A stretch of 64,000 nucleotides of DNA from Oopsacas minuta (lineage: Eukaryota > Porifera > Hexactinellida > Lyssacinosida > Leucopsacidae), in NCBI GenBank assembly GCA_024704765.1, contig JAKMXF010000320.1, positions 301,480 to 365,479 on the forward strand, in the 5' to 3' direction. The translations under genes and the position numbers were made by a program. The notes under the pieces are model-generated. The model saw only the letters and a program-made list of their open reading frames with translations. It ran no database searches and was not told where the DNA came from. This document shows, piece after piece, positions 22,029-33,754 of the stretch; position 1 is the stretch's first letter, and the number at the start of each line of letters is the position of its first letter.

Positions 22029-23877
22029 CGAACCGAGGATTTGTGTCAGAACAAATAGTTCACTATCTTACAATGCCACCAATAAATTGGGACAGCTCCC
22101 ATGATTAGAAATATTGGTGCCATTATTACTAACCTGGAATCATCGGTTAACGTAAGTCTCGTTCCTATTAAATGTAAGTCTTGTGGATCAACTATTGCTG
22201 TCTTCTAGATGATATCTGGTCGATTCAACTCAATACCTATCTTGTTAACAATTTAAATCGGTCATCTACCTTAATTGCCAGACATTTTTGCGAGTGATAT
22301 TGACAAACACTTTATCATCAGCCACAACCAACGGACACTTCACTACCAACTTGCTGACTTTAGTATATTGAGTAAAAGACACTCTATTCAATCATATACT
22401 GAAACGGGCTATTCTATAAATATGACAGAATGAGAAAATCTTATCCAACTATGGAACTGTTACACTTTCATCGGATCTATCAATACTGAGACTATCTCTT
22501 GCACTCTTCTGACTAAATCTTGGCGATTTACGATGTAACACTTTTCCACCATTCGGAGCGTTCAAAGGCAAGGTACGTCGAACTTGCGTGGACCTCAACC
22601 CGAGGTTATTCAGGCAACGAAATCTCTATAATGGCGAGCTCAGATAATGTAAACGCGACCTGCAACAGCACATCCCCAGTGCCGCATATAATCACTCTAC
22701 TATCTCAAGTGTATTGCTAGGAAGGCAGCGCAACTGACGAATCTACGACTATACGAAATACAGCATTTAATCAGATACAAGCGAGTTTCTTATCTAATTT
22801 GTACTTTTATTGTTTCCTTATTTGTGCCCGGTCCCCCCTTACAGCCACCCCCTAACTCTAAATGTTAACCTCACCTTTTATATGTATAGTTGTAGATTTG
22901 CAGTATAGCAGCGAGTTTGCGTGCGAACACACGAAATCCGCTTCTACACTGCAACACATACGTATATGTACAATAAATCTTAATTTAACAGACGCCATAC
23001 AGTACAGACACGCGAAGAGCTAACGGACCCGGAAGATGAGACCACCGTAGCTGAATTGTTTTGTCTATAGAAATTGTAGTGATATTCATGAGTATGCAGG
23101 GCGCAAAAGGCTCATGGCTTCCACCTCAACACTCAATATTTATCAATATTCTACCAGGACTCCAGTAACAAATGCATAGCCTACGCGGGTGAATTTGATG
23201 AGCATCCCATTTAAGTGATATACTCCTTAAAGCTTGGTAGAAAGTATAGAGAAATGGACAAAGATGAAATCCCTTACAATTCGTATACAAGATCTCCCGA
23301 ATATTCATTATGATGCTAATGCTTTTGCATAATATTAGTTATTTAATAGAAAATATAACATATAGACTAACATGTTAAATTATTGAGATGCCTAAATATA
23401 GCTGAGCTATAGTATTGTACAGTTTTTTGCAATACAAAACTCCATATCCTTATTCGAAAAGATGACTTTCATTAATCCGAAAACAATGACCTTTCCTCGA
23501 AGATAGAAAAAGCTAATACACAAAAACAGTACTATAGTATAGCTGAGCTATATATAAGTTATTTGTAAATTATTTAAGTAGTTACCTATACAATTATCAA
23601 ATTCCTACTACCTTCGGTCCAAGTAATATTATTGTAAAATATTTATATACTGTCCGTTTTTGGCATATTGGATATTATAATACGTAGTTGGAACATATTT
23701 TACTTGCTATCAAAACATACTCATTACTGGAGTAATTCTTCTAGAGTCCAACTCTAGTTGACATATTTATTCAATTTTTACGTATAGTTAGTCTAAGTTG
23801 AATTACATTACGTAACGAAAAGTGTATGGAAATCAAATAAGTCTAAGGATAAATTAGTATCTAATTCATTACTTTTA
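22029..23877. other. Unassigned stretch with a GC-richer patch
   Basis: 22,530-23,050 is clearly richer in G+C than its surroundings and carries a 66-codon + frame ('MASSDNVNATCNSTSPVPH' within it) with no recognised motif. 23,050-23,870 is AT-rich; a GAGCTATA motif recurs near 23,402 and 23,542. No gene can be supported. Confidence 0.4.
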
Positions 23878-24180
23878 GGGTCAAAGTCCGACGACAATAA
23901 TCATTATATGCTGGTCAAAATCCTACGACTATTATACATTATATGCGGGTCAAAATCTAACCACTATAATACCTTATATGCGGATCAAAATCCCACGACT
24001 ATAATACATTGCATACGGGTCAAAATCCAACGACTATAATACCTTATATGCGGGTCAAAATCCTACGATTATAATACATTTTGATGTGGATCAAATCCTA
24101 CGCATAGATTATATCGTAGGATTTGACTCGCACCATGGATATGCTATTAGGATTTTGTATTGCGGGTCAAAATCCTACGC
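23878..24180. repeat. 35-bp tandem repeat (minisatellite) with inverted end
   Basis: At least six units start GG(T/A)TCAAAATCC at about 23,879, 23,913, 23,948, 23,983, 24,018, 24,053 and 24,089, spaced 34-36 bp, each containing CGACTATAATAC and TATATGCG. The last unit is followed by an inverted copy (CGTAGGATTTGACTCGC, about 24,114-24,133) and one more direct copy at 24,160-24,180. Confidence 0.85.
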
Positions 24181-24201
24181 AACAGGCTTTATATTAGAGT
24201 A

Positions 24202-25147
24202 GGCATAGCCTACTAAATATAAGGCACCAGAGATGCAGTATTACCTTAAAGCATATATAGACATGGTTTCTTTATTGCAGAAAAATGCATTTTTGGCTGA
24301 ATAAATGTATTACATTTTTGTAATACATTAAATTTTGCACAAATGAATGCAAAAACCTTCAGGAATGTGTCAAAATATGTCTCTAGTAAGCATTTATTTA
24401 GTAAAATATGGCATTCTTTGATGCCTTGTAGAACGTCAAATATTGCATTTAACGACTCAAATTGAATAAATGAAATGATCTATAGATCCTTTTATACAAA
24501 ATGTCAAAAAATTGTCATTCAAAAGTTGGCTCGTGGTTGAGTTAAGGTAGAGACCATGAACGGCAAATTTTAGTGAATATTCAATTATAACTCGACAATC
24601 CCTAAAATTTTCGTAAAATCAGAATAGTCAATTTATACTCTATACCAGACTCCCCATACCCCTGCAATACATTTTGATATGATATCTCGCATCAATGTGA
24701 CGATGCTCATATATGGTCATTATCAAGATTCCGCATTACTCTTCAATTATTTCATATATTCACTAAAATTTGCCGTCCATAGTCACAACCTTAACTCAAC
24801 AACGAGTCAACTTTTGAATGACAAATTTTTGACAATTTGTATAAAGGATCTATAGATCATTTCATGTATTCACTTTAAGTTGATAAATGCAATATTTAAC
24901 GTCCTACAAGGCATCAAAGAATGATATATTTTACTAAATAAATGCTTGCTAGAGATATATTTTGACACATTCCTAAAATTTTCAGCATTTATTTGTGTAA
25001 AATTTGATGTTCTACAAATCTGCGAAACATTTATCCTGGCAAAAATGTACCTTTTCTACAATACAGAACCATCTATATAAATACTTTCAGCTAATACTGC
25101 ATCCTGGTACTTTACTGTTAGGCCTAATATTTAGTAGGCTATTCCTG
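24202..25147. mobile_element. Large fold-back element C
   Basis: Left arm 24,202-24,605 and right arm 24,735-25,147 are inverted copies over about 400 bp. The outer ends are ATAGCCTACTAAATAT and its inverse. Internal landmarks include AATGATCTATAGATCCTTT and GCATTCTTTGATGCCTTGTAG. The 130-bp centre contains an inverted CACTAAAATTTGCCGT/AACGGCAAATTTTAGTG pair. Non-coding; a solo arm occurs at 15.95-16.24 kb. Confidence 0.85.
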
Positions 25148-25422
25148 ATAATATGTTTTGGTATGATATTTTGACCATTGTGAAGTAATCCTGAATATGT
25201 CTAATTATGGTCATTTTCAAGATTGCGCAATAATCTTAAGAGATATCACATCAAAATGTATCATCAGAGTATGAGAAGTTGGGCATGTATTATAATTTTT
25301 GCTATCTTGATAAGACTACAACTGTATGTCTGTAACGATTATCGCGTTATAATTGAATATTAACTTAGAAGTGCAGTACATAGTGTCAGCTGTAACTCAA
25401 GACTTTATCACGACTATTTTTT
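25148..25422. other. Non-coding spacer
   Basis: AT-rich; no feature seen. Confidence 0.4.
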
Positions 25423-25767
25423 TTGATCCTTTTGATAAATTTAATTCGACTAATTCATAATTCAACTATGAAATCAAAGATCAATATTATTTGTTTTATT
25501 TTCCAGCATATCAGCCTATTAAGCAATCACATGACGTCTTTGAAATATTTTCTAGATGTGAAATGTGCGATTTATCACATCATATTTGTGAAACTTGATG
25601 ATAGTCTTCCAATCAATTACGATCACTTTTTATTCATCCCTTGTCCAGAAAATAATTGTAGTCTCAAGTCCTTATATTACGTAGTTCACGATAAGGCCTA
25701 CCATCACCCTCAAATTTCCCCCCTCAATGATATAATAAACTCGTTATTGCCAATTTATAGTAGATAA
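25423..25767 (+). CDS. Unidentified 114-residue ORF
   Basis: An open frame with hydrophobic N-terminal stretches and a more even C-terminal half ('PCPENNCSLKSLYYVVHDK'). A TTTTATTTTCCAG tract at 25,494-25,506 could be a splice acceptor, in which case only the downstream part (from 25,507) is coding. No family recognised; may be spurious. Confidence 0.25.
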   Translation: MILLINLIRLIHNSTMKSKINIICFIFQHISLLSNHMTSLKYFLDVKCAIYHIIFVKLDDSLPINYDHFLFIPCPENNCSLKSLYYVVHDKAYHHPQISPLNDIINSLLPIYSR

Positions 25768-26150
25768 CCGATTTTCTTCTATGCTTTAACATTGATACCT
25801 ACCTCCCATTAAGGAACATCTCGCTATAGTGAACAGGATGCACTCTTTTGTGTCCCAAATATCACCTAGCCATCCAAATGGACCCCGCCCATTAAAGAAC
25901 ATAAGGGTTTATCATAATTCGTGGGGATCAACATGACAGTCAGTGGGTTGAATATTGTTCTTAGTTTGTGGGGATCAGTGTGATCGATGTTGTTTTGTTC
26001 TTTACACGACTGATTATTGAAATGACAATTGTTTATATCAAAAGGAAGCCATTTCCCATTGTTTGGTTAGCTTACATATACCACTGTCTATATGAAGATG
26101 ACAGTTTGTCATCTTCCTTGGTCTGTTTATCTCAAAACAGAATCATCACA

Positions 26151-27021
26151 ATGTCTTCAACAAAATCCAGAAAGAATCTAACCTTTTCACAGAAGTTAGA
26201 GATATTGAAGGAAGGTGAAAAAAGAAGTCAGCGGACAGTTGCCGCTAAGTTTGGCGTTTCCTTTGGAGATGTGAACCGCGTGGTTTAGCGAAATTTAGAA
26301 CTGGGAACATTGGCCAAGAACAACCCCCATCATACTGATAAACGCGTAAAATCTGAAAACGAGGATCTCGATGAGAAATTGTGGGAGTGGTTCGTTGCAA
26401 CCCGTTCCAAGAAAATCCCAGTGTCAGGTCCTATCCTCCAAGAGAAAGCCCTGGATATTGCGACAGAACTCGAAAAGACTGACTTCAAGGCAGCAAATGA
26501 CTGGCTTGAAAAGTTTCATCTTCGCTATAATGTCAACTTCCAAGTTTTGAGTGGTGAGAGAGCAGGTATTGACCAAGCCGTCGTCAAAAACTGGAAGCAA
26601 CGCCTTGACTCTCTCATCAACGAATACAGCCCTGACGACATCTTCAACTTCGATGAAACAGGCCTCTTCTACAAGGCATTGCCAACAAACTCTCTCGTGC
26701 AGAAGAGAGACTCCAGCCATGGGAACAAAGTACCAAAGGAGCGATTTACTATTTTCCTCTGTTTCAATATGTCAGTAACAGAGAAATTCATTCCGCTAAT
26801 TATTGGGAAGATCAAAAAGCCCGATGCTTCAACAACATCAAGTTTGTCTCAGTGCTGTCTGTAACTTGGAAACACAAAAAGAAAGCTTGGATGAACATAA
26901 CCATGTTCGATGAGTGGCTGAAAGACTTAGACCGCAGCATTGCAAAGAAGAAGAGGAATATTTTGCTGTTCGTGGACAATACTCCCAGCCATCCCAAGAT
27001 TGAACTCTCTAATGTTGTGAT
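26151..27021 (+). pseudogene. Tigger transposase, N-terminal part
   Basis: Begins 'MSSTKSRKNLTFSQKLEILK', a CENP-B/pogo-type N-terminal helix-turn-helix. A stop at 26,286-26,288 follows. Then comes a second HTH_Tnp_Tc5-like domain ('DEKLWEWFVATRSKKIPVSG', 'AANDWLEKFHLRYNV'). The DDE core starts with 'IFNFDETGLFYKALP' (first Asp). There is a frameshift near 26,830. The second Asp lies in 'ILLFVDNTPSHP' (about 26,970). The frame runs to the hAT insertion at 27,021 and resumes at 29,584. Confidence 0.85.
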
Positions 27022-29583
27022 CAGGGTTGGGGTCAATTACATTTGTTCAATCACAATTACGAATCAAGTACAAGACAGGTAAAATGTTCAATTACAATTA
27101 ATTAAAATTACACTGTATAAATATTAACTTTTAATTATGAATGCAGTAAACAAGATAGGGCATAAATTAAGACAATCTTAATAACTAAACAAATTATGAG
27201 ACAAATATTAAACTAATCTACTATTTAAGAAGGATGATACTATTTCCAATTCAAATTTAATTCTTAATGGTAGATAGAGTTTCACCTTATGAACATTAGT
27301 TCTTCAAACCGATTATCTGATATCCTACATCTCTCCGGTTTGAAAACTTACCGGCTATCGAAAACAACCTTTCAACCGGGGCTGAAGAAGCGGGGGTTGC
27401 AAGATACCACAAGGCAACCTTTGTAAGCTGAGGAAACTCTTCCTGGTGTTACTGCAAATAGATTAATGGCTCAGCATTCTCTGAGATCGTTGGTTGAGAG
27501 AGATATATCTCCACCTGGTTTGTGACGGTTCCTTCGAATTCGATATTGGACTACTTTGAGATACCATAATGTTGAATAGTTTGCATATTTTCCTTGCAGG
27601 TGATGATGTTGTCTCCAATTCATCCATTTCATTCGGTCCATATTGTAATGAGACTTCTTCAATAAGGAGATTAGTGTAACGAGTAACTTCATCAGGTCTA
27701 CACCAGTCTAATTTCCACCTTAGATCAAGGATTGCTGCCATTTGAAATCCTTCATTTTGTTCGTATCGTGCAAAACGGATATTGACTGATGATATTAAAG
27801 TTGTGACAATTTGTGATTTGTATTGGGAAGAAAGAGTGGTTAGTTCGGATCTCATACCGCGAATGCAAGGTAGTATAAGGCTAGCTGTGACGAGGTCCTG
27901 ACCTTGGAACTGATCTGTTGCTATCTCAAAGGGAGTGAGTATCTCTGTGATTTCTTAGAGGATATTCATTTCCTACTTACTAAGTTTGCCAGAGAAATCT
28001 AACATTTCCATTTTCGCAGGATCCGCTTGAACAATAGCCTTTAGCATCTTATTAATATTATTCCACCTTGTATCATTCTTTGCTTTTAACTTTATATCAT
28101 TTTAAATAACTCTGTGGCCAAGGTTGAATGGCGGATGTGGCTAACCAGTTTGGACGCTTTAGTAATAGTATTCGATATTGATCCTATCTCCTTCAGTCCA
28201 TCCTTAACTACTAGTTGGAGAGTATGTGCAAAGCAGGGGACGTGTTTAGGGAGGTAATCCAAAATATTGAAACCAGGAAGGAATTCCATTTCATTGCCCT
28301 CATCATCACTGTCATTATCACTTAGGTTATCTACTTCAAATCAGGAAGAGTTACGAACGCTTTAATCATATTTGCAGCATTGTCACTGATTATGTAGTGA
28401 TCTTTTTCTCAATATTGAAACTACAAGTGACTTGTGTTGGTAGTTTAGAAGTATGTTTTCAGCAGTGTGAGGACTCTTAAAGCGACGACAGGCTAATATG
28501 ACACTCTTAAGTTTAAAATCTTCAATAAAATGTCCTGTTATGCCAACATAACTTCTCATATCTCTACTCGGCCAGTGGTCTAATGTCAAACAGATAGCAT
28601 CAACTGCGTTGAGACATGTGAGAATGTTGGCATGAAGTTGAGTTGTTCTCTCAGGTAGGAGCCTGGTACTAAGATGTTTACTGCTAGGTAAGATGTAAGC
28701 TGGTTGAGCTTTATGTAAAAGTGCACGGAAGTTTGGATCATCAAATCTGAAAAGTGGTTGTAGTGAGAAAGCAATAAATTTTACAACACTTTTTGTAAGA
28801 TTTATTCGCCTAGGGTCTTTTAAACTTCAAGTGTCTGATGTAACAGAAATAAATTTCGTAATACTCTGATCGGACGGTGGACCAGTCTCGGGATTTATGT
28901 CAACCTCTGGATGATGCCTCTAGTGATTAGAAAAAAAGTAATTTGACCTTTCAATGGTGAAAATGTAACTACGTATTCTGAAACTTACCTTCATGTGAGT
29001 ATGGAAGTTGGAGGTTGCTGTATATGAGCCAGATACCAATTTGTTCCAGTGTTTACATTTCAATTCAAATATGCCGCTAGTATGATTTTCAGGAGGATCA
29101 AAGTGATCAAATATAGGAGGAGACATTGTAAATGAAATTTTAATGTGAATACTACGTTGCAAGTTGTTATAACAAATGAAAGTTCTAATTTATATTATAT
29201 TTTGACAATGACTAGTATATTTGGCTTCTTTGTTAAATGAAAATATTGATCGTTTCATTTGTTTTTTCACAGGTTACATGCATTTTTTTAGTATTCATGC
29301 TGCAGTGATATTTATAGGAATTTTGTGTTTATGAACACACAATTCCAATCTTAGTGTGTTCGTGATACACAAAGTTTGGAACTGTGTGTTCTCGAACATA
29401 CAGAATTTTATAATTCACTGGAACATTTCACATCCATGAAAAACCAAAATGTAGTTGAAATATAATTGAAGTATTACACCAAATTGGAAATCAATTACGA
29501 TAAATTACGATTATAAGACTCCTCAAATTTTCAATTACAATTAAATTACAATCATAGAGTAATTGTAATTGACCCCAACCCTG
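27022..29583 (-). mobile_element. Complete hAT element nested in the Tigger (8-bp TSD)
   Basis: 2,562 bp, ends CAGGGTTGGGGTCAATTAC and the inverse GTAATTGACCCCAACCCTG. Perfect duplication GTTGTGAT at 27,014-27,021 and 29,584-29,591. Subterminal regions are rich in CAATTAC/GTAATTG boxes. It encodes a decayed transposase on the minus strand. Confidence 0.95.
27463..29130 (-). pseudogene. hAT transposase (ZBED4/6-like) of the nested element
   Basis: Reading down from about 29,126: 'MSPPIFDHFDPPENHTSGIF' then a BED-finger-like 'CKHWNKLVSGSYTATSNFHTH'. 28,589-28,383 has 'TLDHWPSRDMRSYVGITGHF', the block following the first catalytic Asp. 28,260-28,180 has 'HVPCFAHTLQLVVKDGL', the CxxH-type insertion site before the second. 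27,770-27,700 has 'AAILDLRWKLDW'. Frames are displaced repeatedly by short indels. The C-terminal dimerisation motif (ERxFS) was not found, and the element is likely inactive. Confidence 0.8.
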
Positions 29584-30039
29584 GTTGTGATCAAGTTCTT
29601 CCCTGCCAACTGCACATCAGAACTTCAACCCATGGCCATCATCAAGAAATTAAAAACCGGATACAAGAAGCGACTGCTAAGTTGCCTCATAGTCAAAATC
29701 GACTCCATTGAGACTGGAGATGAACTTATCAAATCCGTTAACGTCCTAGTTTCCATCTACTGGGTCGCACAAGCTTGGCAAGATGTGACACAGGAAACTA
29801 TCCAGAAGTGCTTCGCTCGTAGTGGGTTCAATTTCTTCGAGGAATTTCGGTTATTCGAGACATCAGATTCAACAGAACTAAACAGTATAATGAAAAACTT
29901 CGCAACAATTTCCGAGACAGTCTCCTGTCACACCGAGGACTATGTGTACATTGACAGTGGGAACCAGGTTCATACTTTGGAATCAACTGACTGGGAAGCT
30001 GAATTTCACTCATGTATCAATGATAGGACATCATACTAG
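29584..30039 (+). pseudogene. Tigger transposase, C-terminal part
   Basis: Resumes in frame after the hAT: 'VVIKFFPANCTSELQP', where 'ANCTSxLQPxD' normally carries the third catalytic Asp. Here the residues are 'LQPMAIIKKLK', so that Asp is missing. The remainder ('VAQAWQDVTQETIQKCFARSGF') is the usual Tigger tail. Missing catalytic residue, stop and frameshift together make it non-functional. Confidence 0.85.
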
Positions 30040-30562
30040 ATGAGACTTCTCAAGATTTACCAGAACATTCAGTGCATTCTGACTTGGATGTTAACATTGC
30101 TATAGTGGTACTCAAGTTATATGCGATTCACAATTCTAGTGTCCTATGGTCAATCGTCAGTACTGAGATGTTGTTTATGGACATATTATAGAAAAGGGTT
30201 GCCACATGTCTCGGAAATTTCTCGCAGACATTTTCAAAGTTTTATCAATTGGACTATTAACTACATTTATTAATACAGATTCGTTAAACGTGTACCTACA
30301 TAGGTACTCAATGGCGTGTGTTATACTGAAAATGGTTAATAAAATACACTAAATTAGTTATTTAATCAACGTTCATTACGTCCAGTAGGACATCTTGCAT
30401 ATGTTTACAAATAAACATTCATACACCTCTTATAGTTTATGGTAGGTCCTTCATAATCTATAGGAGGTACATAAACTATACAAACCTCTTTTCAAGGAAC
30501 ACCTCCATATTAGGGACACTTTCAGCAGTCCCAAAAGTGTTTTCTAATAGGAAGTTTTACTG

Positions 30563-31083
30563 TATATCGTTGGCTTTGTTTGTATACTATAATAATAGCA
30601 TTGTATTTATTATTGTATACAATAAACTGTTCAGTCATACTATTGGTTCGTATATAATTACATAGAAGAATAACTGCCATGGCTTTCCATAGAGATAGTA
30701 GTATACATAGCCTTCTCGATATAAGGGCAATTTCTAATATGGAAAGTTAAGACAAAATCCAATTTAGAAAGTTAGGACCAACTCCATTTTTACGTTTGGA
30801 CATTTTCCAAATTTCAATTACTAGTTAAAACAAATTCCAAACTTGGAATTGCTTTAGGACAAATTCCGAACTCAGAATTTGCACAAAATCCGATATCCCT
30901 TCTGATCGTAGGCCTTATATTGAAGGCTATGTATAATGAATGCTATCTCAATGGGAAGCCATAGGCTATGTCATTTAATTATATTATTTTAACACGAACC
31001 AAGTATTTGACTGAACTGTTTATTGTAAACAATAATAGATACAATGATATTATTATAGTCCATGAACAAAGCCAAAGATATAC
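30563..31083. mobile_element. MITE with ~170-bp TIRs abutting the Tigger end
   Basis: Left arm 30,563-30,735 and right arm 30,905-31,083 are inverted copies, both starting TATC(G/T)TTGGCTTTG. Between them a run of AAATTCCAA/ACAAATTCCGAAC phrases repeats imperfectly. Non-coding. It starts right after the terminal CTG of the Tigger. Confidence 0.8.
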
Positions 31084-31349
31084 AAATTTCCGAATATTTG
31101 TGAGTAATGTTGTGAAGAGGGCCTCGATTTGAAATTAGCCTAGGGCCCAGAACTACCATAATCCGCCCCTGGATAGTAGATAGTGCCGAGGAAAATATTA
31201 AAAAGCTGCGTTAGTGTCACAACAGGAGGCCATAATAATTCTTTGGGATTGAACATGGATGATAAATCCATAAATTTCCTCATATTTTGTGGATTCGAGG
31301 CACACAGTTCCGAGTATATCGTGTCGCGAAGTGCCCCAAATTACTAGGA
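31084..31349. repeat. Dispersed repeat fragments
   Basis: 31,250-31,340 carries GATTCGAGGCACACAGTTCCGAG and GTCGCGAAGTGCC-like motifs of the family also at 6.56 kb. No gene. Confidence 0.4.
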
Positions 31350-31902
31350 CAGTGATTCAGAACGGGGTCCACTTGGTCCCCCTGGGGAGGCATTTCATGT
31401 CCATGGGGAGGAATTAGTGAGGATTATGTCAAGGATTATCCACCAGGCCTAATGGGTCACTGACCACTCAAAATGGATTCATCTAGTCAATTAATTTTTT
31501 GGCTTAACAGGGTTCAGTACTTGCGCTAATATTCATATTATGATATCTAACCAAATATTTTTTATTAAACACATCCAAACATATGAGTATACATCGAATA
31601 TAGATAGGCGTTTAATAATTATGAGTAATAATACTTGTTCGGTAACACTATCATTGTTGAAATAATGTATAAGTGTTGATATCAACACCATATTTTATTC
31701 ATTATTTGTTATATTTTGGATTATTATACGTTGTTCTATTCAAAATGCCAAAATTTTCAATTGTTTGCTTGGTAGACTAGTTGAAAATAATCATAACTAT
31801 TACAGAAATTAAGGTATAATGATGATTCAAAGATTGGAAGGCTATGGAAGATCCTGGGGGTCGCTAGGGGAGGAATTCGATGTCAGACCTTGAGAAACAC
31901 TG
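31350..31902. mobile_element. hAT-like MITE or deleted element
   Basis: Left end CAGTGATTCAGAACGGGGTC and right end inverse of CAGTGTTTCTCAAGGTC fit the ZBED-type hAT terminus. Near-matching 8-bp flanks TACTAGGA and CACTAGAA suggest a worn target duplication. The inside has no recognisable transposase. Confidence 0.6.
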
Positions 31903-32389
31903 CACTAGAAGAAATGTATGTTTTATACTTAAACTAAATCCGAGGCACGAAGTGCGCGAGATAGCAAGCAAAGCGGGCTAGTTTTACCAAAGATTGGGTC
32001 TCTCTGAATATTGTATCAATGTATATGAGTTTTGTTTGGAAATTACATGGCCTGTATTTTAAGCCAAATGCGAATCATGTCAGACTACCGAAGTACCAGG
32101 TACCTCGTGGCTACAAATCTGACATTAGACCCACCACCCAGCTATGGGCCCAAAATTTCGGGAGTGACCGCCCCCTTGCATTCGCTCCTTAATTCGTTTG
32201 CCGGACCAATGTTCAAATGCTTCCGCTGCTAATGAACTGGAAGACCTCCAGAGTTGATTTTGCCATACAGGGTTATTTGGGCCTGGCTCGGACCTTATGA
32301 CGTAATTGTCACCATTTTGGATTTTTGAAAAATATTAATATTAGCTACTGCTCAGATCAGCAAGTATAGATGATAGAACATTGAAATTT
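31903..32389. repeat. Dispersed repeat, no gene
   Basis: 31,930-31,985 repeats the GAGGCACGAAGTGCGCGAG / AAGCGGGCTAGT motif. 32,240-32,389 is the family shared with 6.1 and 60.0 kb (GGCCTGGCTCGGAC). Confidence 0.5.
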
Positions 32390-33746
32390 GAATTACAGGT
32401 AGGCCTCAATGCGACAAATGTCCTGGCGTCATGATTTCGACCAAATACAAACTCATCACGAAATTATTGCGTAGAAATTTCGAGGATAGGTTAGAATGTT
32501 TTCATACACGAGGCACAAAATGTCAAGTACACTGCATCGTCTAAGCGGCCAAGAGCACTTTGAAATTTAGCGGTTTCATACTATGCACTAAGCTCAAAAT
32601 GAGGTAATAAGTTGTCCGGAGCGCTCAAGCAAGCGAAGGGTACCCATATTTCCGTGTTTACGAGCGCAACTTTTGCAAGGAAGTACCGTGTAAAGTTGAT
32701 AAATAGTGTTACAAAATGGCAAAATACGCGTATTAGCTAGGAAAAGCCTTGTTGCAAATACGATTTGCTATTCGGCGGTTTTCACTGTAGAATAATTGCG
32801 TTTTAATAGTATAAATGACTTTAAAATGCTTAATCATCGTTAAAATTTGTCACTTTTCACGGCTGTTAGCTACAAAATTTCGAAAAAAATTCGAATTTCA
32901 ATTAGTACAGTATATAGTATTCCATACGCTAAGGGGAAATCTCACAATTTCTGAGCGTAAATTAATAAGCTGAATCATAAATTTTGAGTTGTAAATTTGT
33001 AATATTCAGATAAGGTGTACATAAGGTGTACAGTTCGACTCCACTTAATAGAATCACATATTGACTAGACCGTTTTGATCCGGTCAAGCGGAGTCATTTA
33101 ACACTACTTGCATGCATAGGTATAGTTGCAGGGGGGTTGGGCATTGTCCCATACCCTGGATTTTGTTAAAATGATCTTTACGATAGAATCTTTCAGGGGA
33201 GGTACTTAGGTAGTATCATAAAAGGCGGTCTGTGTGCAAGTTAATGCTGAAAAATCCTCCACTTTTCTCAGTTCATTAATTTTCTCCATCCTATGCAAAT
33301 AGATAAAGGGATATTCTTTATTAGTACAACGGGCGTTCAAAAAGTTCCCGACTCTACCCCATATTTTGTAACTAAACAGAATATACATGTACAATTCTTA
33401 TATTTTTTCTAAATAGTCACCATTAACGTCTATGACTCGTTGTAGACGATCTGACAATTTAAAAAAATACATTTTTATAGTCTCGGGGCGGGATGTCTTT
33501 TAGGGATCTCCAAATTGCGTTCCCTAGGTCGATTCTGGTATCAAAATGCCTGCCTGTAAGGTCCTTTTTCAACTTTCCAAAGAACCAGAAATCACAAGGA
33601 GCGAGGTCAGGTGAGTAGGGTGGGTGATCTAGCTCCACAACTCTCATTCTATCCAACTCTGACTTTATAAGCTTACTTTTATGTGGCCGTGCATTATCAT
33701 GCAATAATCGCATGCCCCACTGTCCAGACTTTGGTGTCTCCTCTCC
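32390..33746. repeat. Segment duplicated at 62,601-64,000 (copy 1)
   Basis: Matches the last 1.4 kb of the window at high identity with scattered single-base differences and 1-bp indels. One block differs completely (32,639-32,690 here against about 62,859-62,955 there). It includes sequence outside the mariner as well as the mariner 3' end. Confidence 0.95.
33459..33746 (-). pseudogene. mariner transposase, C-terminal part
   Basis: Encodes 'MRLLHDNARPHKS' (second catalytic Asp) and 'DHPPYSPDLAPCDFWFFGKL' (third Asp), then the usual C-terminal tail ending at 33,459. Upstream residues continue on the far side of the hAT insertion from 36,098 upward. Confidence 0.9.
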
Positions 33747-33754
33747 CAGTAATG

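Larger units (their letters stand above)
25795..30562 (+). mobile_element. Tigger (pogo-type) transposon split by a hAT element
   Basis: The right end is CAGTAAAACTTCCTATTAG in inverse, finishing at 30,562. The left end near 25,795 (ACCTCCCATTAAGGAACA) is its degraded partner. The transposase occupies 26,151-27,021 and 29,584-30,039; a complete hAT sits between them. Without the hAT the element would be about 2.2 kb, normal for Tigger. Confidence 0.8.

Noticed and set aside
22520-22720. 66-residue ORF in the GC-richer patch
   Set aside because: No homology recognised and no supporting splice or promoter context. Recorded only as part of the unassigned stretch.
23878-24180. CRISPR-like array
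   Set aside because: Units are contiguous 35-mers with no unique spacers, in eukaryotic DNA with no cas genes.
26424-26720. Long minus-strand ORF opposite the Tigger transposase
   Set aside because: Antisense shadow of a clearly identified transposase frame.
33206-33394. Conserved small minus-strand ORF also present at 63,348-63,647
   Set aside because: Its conservation is explained by the DNA duplication. It crosses the mariner terminus and has no family match.
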